This document shows positions 9,213 through 16,652 of a stretch of 64,000 bases of DNA, piece after piece. The stretch is from Desulfobacula sp. GTDB taxonomy: Bacteria; Desulfobacterota; Desulfobacteria; Desulfobacterales; Desulfobacteraceae. Under the pieces are notes generated by a model. The model saw only the letters and a program-made list of their open reading frames with translations. It was not told where the DNA came from and ran no database searches. Position 1 is the stretch's first letter. Each line of letters begins with the position of its first letter. Position numbers and translations under genes: made by a program. Location: the NCBI GenBank assembly GCA_023701135.1, contig JAMPXP010000013.1, positions 62,001 to 126,000 of the forward strand, in the 5' to 3' direction.

Positions 9213-10226
9213 ATGAGCACACAAGAATTAAGAAAAGAAAGGATCGACCGCGGCATCAAGGTCCGGTCCGACGGGCTCTATGCCCTCATGTCCTGGCGGG
9301 AGATGGCCTATCTCACCCTGCCTCGGTTTATCCTCATTGCCGGCATGCTGTCCCTCCCGGTTTTCATGCCGGGCGTTTACTGGCAGCGGGTCATTTCCAT
9401 TGTCTGCATTTATGCCATCCTGGCCCTGAGCTTTGATTTCCTGGCCCATTTTGTGGGGCTGGTCTCTCTTGGCGGGGCCTTTTTCATCGGCACCGGGGGA
9501 TATATTGCCGGGATTCTCAATTCCTATTTCGGGGTTCCGCCGATTCTGACCGTGCCCCTGGCAGCCATCATCGGAGGAGTGGTCTGCACGATTCTCCTGT
9601 TTCCCTGCCTCCCTTTAAAAGGGGTTTATTTTGCCATTGTCACCCTCATGTACCCGCTTTTCATGGCCAGAATCATTGAAGCCTTTGATATCTTCGGTGG
9701 CACCGACGGGATCACGGGCATCGACAGTTTTTCTTCGGCCTTTGTGGAGCAGTATCTTATAGTCGCCATGCTTCTTATTTTTGTGTTCGGTATCCGGCGC
9801 ATGGTCAACACGGATATGGGGCTGATCTTTACGGCCGTCATGGACAATGACCAGGCTGTCAAGGCATCGGGCATCAGCATTACCAAATACAAATCCCTGG
9901 CGGTTTTCATTGCCTCGGCCATGGGCTGCATGGCCGGGGCCTGTCTGACCCATATCTATATGTGGACGGGCATTTCCCAGTTTGCCCTGGATTTTTCCAT
10001 CCTTCCCATTGCCGCCACGGTCATCGGCGGGTCCGGCACCCTGGTGGGTCCTTTGCTGGGCTGCCTGATCCTGGTTCCCGTATCCGAGCTTCTCCGGGAT
10101 TTCGGAACCTTGAGAATCGTATTCTATGCCTCCCTGCTGGTGGGGTTCATCCTTTTCAAAAGTGAAGGGCTCATGGTGTTTGGACAACGAAAATATGAAC
10201 AGTTTGAAAGGTGGAAAGGAATATGA
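9213..10226 (+). CDS. ABC transporter permease, LivM type
   Basis: Second permease of the transporter, 337 residues. A basic cytoplasmic N-terminus of about 35 residues precedes eight to ten hydrophobic helices. The family signature FDFLAHFVGLVSLGGAFFIG and the late coupling-loop segment PIAATVIGGSGTLVGPLLG are present. It starts 3 bp after the LivH-type stop, and its own stop overlaps the start of the LivG-type gene as ATGA, so translation is coupled. It forms the second half of the translocation pore. Confidence 0.92.
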   Translation: MSTQELRKERIDRGIKVRSDGLYALMSWREMAYLTLPRFILIAGMLSLPVFMPGVYWQRVISIVCIYAILALSFDFLAHFVGLVSLGGAFFIGTGGYIAGILNSYFGVPPILTVPLAAIIGGVVCTILLFPCLPLKGVYFAIVTLMYPLFMARIIEAFDIFGGTDGITGIDSFSSAFVEQYLIVAMLLIFVFGIRRMVNTDMGLIFTAVMDNDQAVKASGISITKYKSLAVFIASAMGCMAGACLTHIYMWTGISQFALDFSILPIAATVIGGSGTLVGPLLGCLILVPVSELLRDFGTLRIVFYASLLVGFILFKSEGLMVFGQRKYEQFERWKGI

Positions 10227-11008
10227 CACAGCCCATACTCAGAATGCAAAACGTCTCCAAGGTGTTTGGCGGGGTCAAGGCCCTAAACGACGTGACTGTG
10301 GATGTTTTCCCGGGAGATGTCCTGGGCGTCATCGGACCCAACGGATCAGGAAAAACAACCATTGTCAATAATATCACCGGGTTTATCAAACCCACCTCGG
10401 GAAAGATTTTTTTCAAAGATAAAGACATTACCGGTATGGCCCCTCACAAGATTGCCGACATGGGTGTCACCCGGACCTTCCAGGTCATGCGGCCCTATTA
10501 CAGCCTTCCGGCCTACAAGAACCTGGTCATTCCCCTGTTCTCCCCCAGGGCGAAACGGACCGGCGGATGGCGGGGCGGCGGGCGGCACGGAGACCGTGCC
10601 ACCGTGGCCGTGGATATCCTGGAAGAAATCGGGTTTGAGCGGGATTCCAATATCCCGTTCAAACCCACCTCCAGCCTGCCCACCGGTTATCTGAAGCGAC
10701 TGGAGCTGGCCCGGTGCCTGTCCCTCAAACCCGAGGTCATCATCTGCGATGAAGTTTTTTCCGGACTTTCCATGAGCGAGATCGCCTCCATGGTTCCCCT
10801 CATCGAACGGCTTCATGCAGAGGGCATCACCATTGTCATGATTGAACACCGCCTAAGGGAACTCTTCCAGGTGGCCAACCGGGTCATGGTCATGAATTTC
10901 GGGCAAAAGCTCATCGAAGGCACCTCGGATGAGGTCATGGCCGATGCCAAGGTAAAAGAAGCCTATTTTGGATCTGAAAAAATCGAGGAGGTCATGACCT
11001 ATGCTTGA
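10223..11008 (+). CDS. ABC transporter ATP-binding protein, LivG type, atypical signature motif
   Basis: Cytoplasmic ATPase subunit of 261 residues. Walker A is GPNGSGKTT, the Q-loop region is TRTFQVMRPY, and Walker B with the catalytic glutamate is EVIICDE. The signature segment reads LPTGYLKRLELARCL, where LivG proteins normally have LAYGQQRRLEIAR, and the usual DEP after Walker B is DEV. The core glycine and the Walker residues remain, so activity is likely. The ATG at 10223 (after GAAAGGA, overlapping the LivM stop) was chosen over GTG at 10211. It overlaps the LivF-type gene by 8 bp. Confidence 0.9.
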   Translation: MTQPILRMQNVSKVFGGVKALNDVTVDVFPGDVLGVIGPNGSGKTTIVNNITGFIKPTSGKIFFKDKDITGMAPHKIADMGVTRTFQVMRPYYSLPAYKNLVIPLFSPRAKRTGGWRGGGRHGDRATVAVDILEEIGFERDSNIPFKPTSSLPTGYLKRLELARCLSLKPEVIICDEVFSGLSMSEIASMVPLIERLHAEGITIVMIEHRLRELFQVANRVMVMNFGQKLIEGTSDEVMADAKVKEAYFGSEKIEEVMTYA

Positions 11009-11750
11009 AGCTAAAAATCTCATGGTATTCTACGAAAACATGCTGGCCCTGAACAATATCAGCATTGCCTGCCCGGAAAACAGTATTGTCGGGATTTTCG
11101 GCGCCAACAGCGCCGGCAAATCCACCCTCATGTATGCGCTTTCCGGCATCATGCTGGATATCCGGAAAAAAGAGAAAATGGCAGGCGGGGAAAGGATCAC
11201 CCTGTCCGGAGACATCTTGTTTAAAGATCAGAACATCAACGATATGGAGCCCAGCCGGCGGGCAAGGGCCGGTATCGTCCTCTGCCCGGAACGGCGCCGG
11301 CTGTTCAAGGAAAGCTCGGTTCTGGAAAACCTCCGCATCGGCGGATACCTGGCCACCCGGGCCCAGGCCCGGCAGACACTGGAATATGTCATGACCATTT
11401 TTCCGGCCCTTGAAAAGCTCAGGCACCGCCTGGGCGGTTTTCTCAGCGGCGGGGAACAGCAGATGGTGGCCATTGGCCGGGCTCTCATGGCCCAGCCCAA
11501 AGTCCTCCTTCTGGACGAACCCCTCATGGGCCTTTCCCCCCTGATGCAGTCGGCCCTCATGAAGGCCACAAGGTCCATCCAGAGGGAAACCAAGATTTCG
11601 GTCATTGTATCGGAACAATATGCCCGGCCTGTTTTTCCCATTGTGGATTATGCCTATATCCTTGAAAACGGGTCTGCCGTCATGGAAGGAACCAAGGAAG
11701 AACTCATGGACAACCCGGATGTCAAATCCGCCTATTTCGGCGTTTCATAA
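11001..11750 (+). CDS. ABC transporter ATP-binding protein, LivF type
   Basis: Second ATPase subunit, 249 residues. It has Walker A GANSAGKST, a fully canonical signature FLSGGEQQMVAIGRAL, Walker B LLLDEP with the following MGLSP, and a C-terminal EEL-type tail ending AYFGVS. It pairs with the LivG-type ATPase under the LivH/LivM permeases. It overlaps the LivG gene by 8 bp and is followed 18 bp later by the acyl-CoA ligase. Its canonical motifs contrast with the unusual signature of its partner, so one of the two ATP sites could be asymmetric. Confidence 0.92.
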   Translation: MLEAKNLMVFYENMLALNNISIACPENSIVGIFGANSAGKSTLMYALSGIMLDIRKKEKMAGGERITLSGDILFKDQNINDMEPSRRARAGIVLCPERRRLFKESSVLENLRIGGYLATRAQARQTLEYVMTIFPALEKLRHRLGGFLSGGEQQMVAIGRALMAQPKVLLLDEPLMGLSPLMQSALMKATRSIQRETKISVIVSEQYARPVFPIVDYAYILENGSAVMEGTKEELMDNPDVKSAYFGVS

Positions 11751-11768
11751 AAAGGAGGACCTTTAGAC

Positions 11769-13427
11769 ATGGTCAACAATATCATGCCCCTGGAACAGGA
11801 ACTCACCTTTTCCAGGTTTGATCTCATGAGTGAACGATACCCGGACAAAACCGCCGTGGTCTATCTGGGCGAACATTTTACCTACAAAAAGCTTAAAAAC
11901 CTGAGCGAACGGTTTGCCGGGGGGCTTCGCAACGTGGGCGTGAAAAAGGGAGACAAGGTGCTGCTCTATATCCCCAACTGCATCCAGTGGGTCATTGCCT
12001 ATCTGGGCATCCAGAAGGCCGGGGCTGTCCTGGTGCCGGTGTCGCCCATCTATACCTCCCATGAGATTTCCTATATGATCAAGGATTCAGGAGCTGAAAC
12101 CATCATCTGCATGGACACCAATTTCGGCTACGTCAAGGAAGCCTTTGCCCAGACCGCATTGAAGCATGCCGTGGTCACCCAGTTGGTGGAGCTCCTCCCG
12201 CCCTGGAAACAGGCCATGGGCTTTCTCTTTGACAAGGTGCCCAGGGGCAAGGTAACGTTCAATGAAAAAGTCCTGCCCTTCAAAACCCTTCTCAAAGCCC
12301 CGGCCCTCAGAGACAAACCCGTTCTGGACCCGATCCAGGATCTTTCCTATATCCTCTATACCGGCGGCACCACCGGTTTTCCCAAGGGCGTGCCCGGAAA
12401 TCACATTGGCGCCACCTCCTATATCAATGACGTCACCCATGATATGGCCGGAGGTCACCTGAAGGAAGGCGGGGATGTCTATATTGCCGTCAACCCCCTC
12501 TTCCACATCATGGCCCTGGGGCTTTTCATGGCCATTGGGCTCAACAAGGGCAATATGACGGTACTCATGCCCCAGCCCCATGTGGATGCCATCCTGGAAT
12601 CCGTCCAGCGGTACCGGGTCCGCTGGTTTCTCGGGGTTCCGGCCCTTTACCGCATGATGCTGGAAAACGACCGCATCGACCAGTATGATCTCTCTTCTCT
12701 GAAATACTGCTTCTGCGGCGGGGACGTCCTGCCCGGAAAAATCATGACCCGGTTCAGGGAAAAATATGATCTTCCCATCTACCAGGTCTACGGGTCCACC
12801 GAAGCCGGGCATGTGGCTTACAGCCGCATCGGGTCCGACCCGTCTTCCGGTTCCATCGGATATCCCCTGAAAAGCCGGGAATGTATTGTGGTGAACCCTG
12901 AGACCCTGGAACGGGTTGGTCCGGACCAAAACGGAGAACTTCTGGTCACCTCGGCCTATTCCATGAAGGAATATTACGGCAAGCCCGAAGAAACCCGGAA
13001 AACCTTTGTGGACATCGGCGGCAAAATCTATTGCCGCATGGGGGATTTTGTGTCCTTCAAACCCGATGGCGAGCTGGTCTATATGGAGCGGTCCGCCGAT
13101 GTGATCAAACACAAGGGTTACCGGGTCTCGGCATCGGAAATCGAAGCCGTTCTCCAGGACCACCCAACGGTCATCAATGCCTGTGTCGTCGGCATCCCCG
13201 ATGAAAAGGTCGGCGAACGCATCAAGGCCATCGTGGTCCTGAAGGATGATGCCAAGGGCGTGGGCGGGGTGGAACTCATCCGTTGGTGCCGGGAGCGCCT
13301 TGCGCCCTATAAGGTGCCGGGCTATGTGGAATTCAGGGATATGCTGCCCAAATCCAAGGTCGGCAAGCTTCTGCGCCGGGAGGTCAGGGACGGAGAACGC
13401 CGGAAAATGACAAAAAAACAGGCCTGA
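11769..13427 (+). CDS. Acyl-CoA synthetase (AMP-forming), carboxylate-CoA ligase
   Basis: An ANL-superfamily ligase of 552 residues that activates a carboxylate to an acyl-adenylate and then to the CoA thioester. Motifs are the phosphate-binding loop YTGGTTGFPKGV starting at Y197, the aromatic/substrate segment FLGVPALYRMML, YQVYGSTEAGH, the adenine-binding RMGDFV, and the hinge region ERSADVIKHKGYRVSASEIE. The C-terminal catalytic lysine lies in PKSKVGKLLRRE. An AAAGGAGG-type site precedes the start. Directly following the LivF-type gene, it probably activates the imported substrate. The chain length or aromatic nature of that substrate cannot be read from the sequence. Confidence 0.9.
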   Translation: MVNNIMPLEQELTFSRFDLMSERYPDKTAVVYLGEHFTYKKLKNLSERFAGGLRNVGVKKGDKVLLYIPNCIQWVIAYLGIQKAGAVLVPVSPIYTSHEISYMIKDSGAETIICMDTNFGYVKEAFAQTALKHAVVTQLVELLPPWKQAMGFLFDKVPRGKVTFNEKVLPFKTLLKAPALRDKPVLDPIQDLSYILYTGGTTGFPKGVPGNHIGATSYINDVTHDMAGGHLKEGGDVYIAVNPLFHIMALGLFMAIGLNKGNMTVLMPQPHVDAILESVQRYRVRWFLGVPALYRMMLENDRIDQYDLSSLKYCFCGGDVLPGKIMTRFREKYDLPIYQVYGSTEAGHVAYSRIGSDPSSGSIGYPLKSRECIVVNPETLERVGPDQNGELLVTSAYSMKEYYGKPEETRKTFVDIGGKIYCRMGDFVSFKPDGELVYMERSADVIKHKGYRVSASEIEAVLQDHPTVINACVVGIPDEKVGERIKAIVVLKDDAKGVGGVELIRWCRERLAPYKVPGYVEFRDMLPKSKVGKLLRREVRDGERRKMTKKQA

Positions 13428-13472
13428 TGGATGACCCGTTAACCATTGATTCAAAGGAGGCTATGATCCGGC

Positions 13473-15605
13473 ATGAAAATGTATCCGTTCAGGCTGAAAC
13501 ATAAGATATCCGGCATGATCATCATCATTTTAACCCTGGTCATGGTGGTTTCAACCCTGGTGGTCTCCTTTTTGATTTACCGCCAGAACATGAACGCCGC
13601 CTATGAAAACAATATGGTTGCCATTCAAACGGTAAAGACCAGTATCCGGGCCTATGAAGACGATCTTAAGGAAAAAACCGGTCAGATGGGCCGGCTCTTT
13701 AAGGTCGGGCAGAATCTGAAATTCATTGTGGAGTACAAGGACAGCCTCGGGCTGGATGTTACCCGGAAAGCCTTTTCAGAGCTGGTGCGAGCCATCGGCG
13801 CCATGGGTTCGGATCTGGGCATGGAACGAATCGCCCTGTATGATGAAGCCGGGATGCTGATTGCGTTTTCCGAAAAAAAAGAGTCCGGCCGGATATCCGG
13901 GTTCTATTATGTCAACCCCAAGCCGGGATTTGCCTTCACCCTTGCACAGGAAGGCGCCGACCTGTCTAAATCCCAATGGAAGGAGGCGGAGGAATTAAAG
14001 GAAATCAGCTATCTGCTCCAGGACAAGGCCCTGGTATCGGAAAACACCTCAGGCCGCTTTTTTAATCAGGACAAAAAGCTCGGGATGCGTTTTTCAGTTC
14101 CGGTCATGGAGGCAAGCCTCAACCCAAGCGGGCAGACAGAACAAAAACGCTATGGATACCTTATCTTTCACAGGCTCTTTGATTCAGGGCTGATATCCCG
14201 GATGGCCGGGCTTACAAAAACCGATCTGAACCTGTTTGCCCGGGATGAATTATTCCTGGGCAATCTTCCCGGCTACACCCGTCTTGACCTGAAATCGGTT
14301 CAAAAAACCGCAGCCTCGCCCTGGCGGCTTGAAGATCAAGCTCCCATCCGGAATATGGTCCGGTTGGACCAAAAAAAATATATCCAGGCGGTGCTGCCCG
14401 TGTATTCGGAATCCGGATACGCCGGTGCCTTCTGTGTGTTGAAATCCGGAGATCTGATCCGGTCCAATACCCTTCAAGTCGTTCTTGTACTGGTGGCGAC
14501 CTTTGTCGGATGCCTTTTATTGATTGTACCGGTTTCCTTCTTTTTTGCAGGAACCATTGTCAAACCCATCGAGAAAGTGACGGAAAGCCTGAAGGATGTG
14601 GCCCAGGGCGAGGGGGACCTGACCCGGAGGATCGAAATCCGGTCCAAGGATGAAATCGGGGATCTTTCCATGTGGTTCAACATGTTTATTGAAAAACTCC
14701 AGCACATGGTGGCCGATATTGCCGAAAATACAAAAAAGATGACCGGTTCAGTCGTGACCACGGATGACCATTCGGAAAAAATTGTTTCAAATGCATCGAC
14801 CATGCTGGATCTGACAAGGTCCACCACCGAAGCGGCCGGTCTGATGAGCCGGGATGTATCCTCCATTGCCCGGGTCATGGAAGAGGCCACCGGCAACCTG
14901 AATATCATTGCATCCTCCACGGAAGAAATGACCGCTACCGTGAACGAGATCGCAAAAAATGCGTCGGAAGCCAAGGATATGAGCACCGGTACGGCCCAAA
15001 AGATCAGCACGGCTTCAGAGAGCGTCATTGAACTGGGAAAGGTTGCCGATGACATTGATGCCTGTATTGAATCCATTAATACGGTTTCTGAACAAACCAA
15101 ACTTCTGGCCCTGAATGCGACCATTGAAGCGGCCCGGGCCGGAGAAGCAGGAAAAGGCTTTGCGGTTGTGGCCGGAGAGATCAAGACCCTTGCCAATCAG
15201 GTCGCCCTGGTCACCCTGGATATTAAGGAAAAAATAGACCATATTAAAAACTCCTCCGGCCGGACATCCCTGGAAATGAAGACCATTGTCGAGGCCTTCA
15301 ACCATATGGACGACATCATCACCCATATTGCCGGCGCCATAGAAGAACAGTCGGTCACCACAAACGAGATTGCCGCCAACACCACAAAGACAGCCTCAGG
15401 CGTCACCGATGTGAATGAGCGGATCTCAGGGCTGGACCAGTCCGCCTCGGGCATTGCCCGGGACATGGACCAGCTCAACGCATCCGGCAGTCATGTGGCT
15501 CAGGACTCCGGCCATATCAGAACCGATATGATCACCATGAGGGGGCATACACAGAAGCTGGACGCCCTTGTCGGAAAATTTGTCATCCGAAAGGATACTG
15601 AATAA
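13473..15605 (+). CDS. Methyl-accepting chemotaxis protein
   Basis: A chemoreceptor of 710 residues. An N-terminal membrane helix (about 13-37) is followed by a periplasmic sensing region of roughly 290 residues, a second helix (about 334-362), and a HAMP domain starting at [20 protein letters not shown]. The long signalling coiled coil has the conserved hairpin tip near 547-575 ([20 protein letters not shown]). The gene lies 45 bp after the acyl-CoA ligase with a ribosome site AAAGGAGG, and a response regulator follows. Co-transcription with a transporter and ligase suggests that it senses the same compound or its binding protein. Confidence 0.93.
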   Translation: MKMYPFRLKHKISGMIIIILTLVMVVSTLVVSFLIYRQNMNAAYENNMVAIQTVKTSIRAYEDDLKEKTGQMGRLFKVGQNLKFIVEYKDSLGLDVTRKAFSELVRAIGAMGSDLGMERIALYDEAGMLIAFSEKKESGRISGFYYVNPKPGFAFTLAQEGADLSKSQWKEAEELKEISYLLQDKALVSENTSGRFFNQDKKLGMRFSVPVMEASLNPSGQTEQKRYGYLIFHRLFDSGLISRMAGLTKTDLNLFARDELFLGNLPGYTRLDLKSVQKTAASPWRLEDQAPIRNMVRLDQKKYIQAVLPVYSESGYAGAFCVLKSGDLIRSNTLQVVLVLVATFVGCLLLIVPVSFFFAGTIVKPIEKVTESLKDVAQGEGDLTRRIEIRSKDEIGDLSMWFNMFIEKLQHMVADIAENTKKMTGSVVTTDDHSEKIVSNASTMLDLTRSTTEAAGLMSRDVSSIARVMEEATGNLNIIASSTEEMTATVNEIAKNASEAKDMSTGTAQKISTASESVIELGKVADDIDACIESINTVSEQTKLLALNATIEAARAGEAGKGFAVVAGEIKTLANQVALVTLDIKEKIDHIKNSSGRTSLEMKTIVEAFNHMDDIITHIAGAIEEQSVTTNEIAANTTKTASGVTDVNERISGLDQSASGIARDMDQLNASGSHVAQDSGHIRTDMITMRGHTQKLDALVGKFVIRKDTE

Positions 15606-15628
15606 CCCAAACATCATAGGAAGGAAAT

Positions 15629-16114
15629 ATGTCAAAAATCACCCTGGATAATAAAAGAGTGCTGATTGTGGATGATGAACCCGATGTCCTGGAATCCCTG
15701 GAAGAACTCCTGGACATGTGTACCACGGTCAGGGCCCAGACCTTTGACCAGGCTAAAACACTTCTTGAAACCGAGAAATTCGATATCGCCATCCTGGACA
15801 TCATGGGCGTGGACGGATACCAGCTCCTGGGCATCGCCAAAAAGAAAAACGTATTGACGGTCATGCTGACGGCCAATGCCCTGAGCCCGGACGCCATCAA
15901 GCGTTCCTACCTCGGCGGGGCCGCCTCCTATATTCCCAAGGAGGAAATGATCCATATCGAAGCCTTTCTTCTGGAGGTCCTCAAGGACCGAGAAGAGGGC
16001 AAGAACCCCTGGATCAACTGGTACAGGCGGCTTGAATCCTATCTGACCGACAAATTCGGGTCTGACTGGGACAAGGATGATAAACGCTTCTGGCATAAAA
16101 AGGACCCGTCCTGA
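15629..16114 (+). CDS. Single-domain response regulator with short C-terminal tail
   Basis: A 161-residue protein. The receiver domain (about 10-125) has the acidic pair in VLIVDDEPDV, the phospho-acceptor D57 in AILDIMGVDG, and the usual Thr in MLTANALS. The last 40 residues form a charged, aromatic-rich tail (NWYRRLESYLTDKFG and onwards) with no recognised output domain. It follows the chemoreceptor by 23 bp with an AAGGAAAT ribosome site. It may act as a CheY-like output or as a phosphate sink for the hybrid kinase. It is probably the last gene of the operon. Confidence 0.87.
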   Translation: MSKITLDNKRVLIVDDEPDVLESLEELLDMCTTVRAQTFDQAKTLLETEKFDIAILDIMGVDGYQLLGIAKKKNVLTVMLTANALSPDAIKRSYLGGAASYIPKEEMIHIEAFLLEVLKDREEGKNPWINWYRRLESYLTDKFGSDWDKDDKRFWHKKDPS

Positions 16115-16145
16115 CCGTCGTTTTTTCCCTTGCACATTTACTTTT

Positions 16146-16171
16146 CCCCTGCCGGTATCTGCCGGTAGGGG
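16146..16171 (+). terminator. Possible weak hairpin terminator after the chemotaxis genes
   Basis: CCCCTGCCGG, loop TATCTG, CCGGTAGGGG: a 10-bp stem with one G-T pair, 32 bp after the response regulator stop. It lacks a run of T after the stem, so intrinsic termination is uncertain. It sits in the 343-bp gap 16115-16457, which also holds the promoter at 16330-16358 and no convincing gene. Confidence 0.35.
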
Positions 16172-16329
16172 GATTCTATGTCATGAGAGGGCAGAATATT
16201 TTATTCAGTCGATTGCGCCATGGATCTATCATGAAACAATGCTGAAGTCCACCCAACAGGAAATGAAATCCAAAAGGTATTGAAAATGGGTTTTATAATG
16301 ACATAATCGGTTAAAATATATGCCCCACC

Positions 16330-16358
16330 TTGACATGCTCACCCATATCACGTAATAT
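16330..16358 (+). promoter_or_regulatory. Sigma-70 promoter of the HTH/PHP-ATPase/AlbA_2 island
   Basis: -35 TTGACA (16330-16335), 17-bp spacer, -10 TAATAT (16353-16358). The predicted start is near 16365, leaving an untranslated leader of about 90 bases before the HTH gene. A TGGCT/AGCCA inverted repeat between about 16410 and 16435 could be an operator; this is weak. Confidence 0.65.
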
Positions 16359-16457
16359 TATCCTTGCTTTTACCGGACGAAATTATAGGCCAACCATTCC
16401 TGAAACGTTTGGCTTTGTGACTGTTTGAGATAGCCACAACAATATGGAGTCAAGACA

Positions 16458-16652
16458 ATGGAAGACAGATGGTTATCTGTAGATGAAATAGGTGTCTATC
16501 TTGGTATCAAACGAGATACGGTCTACAAATGGATAAGGGAAAAAGCCATGCCGTCTCACAAAATAGGGCGTCTCTGGAAATTTAAAAAAGATGAGGTCGA
16601 CCATTGGGTGCGCAAAGGCGGAGCAGGTGAGACCAAAGGAGATTCCCTATGA
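16458..16652 (+). CDS. Excisionase-like helix-turn-helix DNA-binding protein
   Basis: A 64-residue protein of the MerR/excisionase (HTH_17) fold. It has the typical pattern WLSVDEIGVYLGIKRDTVYKWIREK, then the wing HKIGRLWKFKKDEVDHW. Proteins of this size usually recruit or repress as small DNA-binding factors; some are phage or element excisionases. No integrase gene is present nearby. Its stop overlaps the start of the ATPase gene (ATGA at 16649-16652), indicating coupled translation. It may autoregulate the island promoter or give the ATPase DNA specificity; both are inference. Confidence 0.82.
   Translation: MEDRWLSVDEIGVYLGIKRDTVYKWIREKAMPSHKIGRLWKFKKDEVDHWVRKGGAGETKGDSL

Noticed and set aside
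12087..13454. 455-codon open frame opposite the acyl-CoA ligase
   Set aside because: Antisense to a gene with all ANL motifs; composition is histidine- and glycine-rich as expected from a reverse-frame shadow.
16115..16457. Possible att site or tRNA marking the left edge of the HTH/ATPase island
   Set aside because: No tRNA cloverleaf, integrase gene or matching direct repeat near 20557-20593 was found; only a weak hairpin and a promoter.
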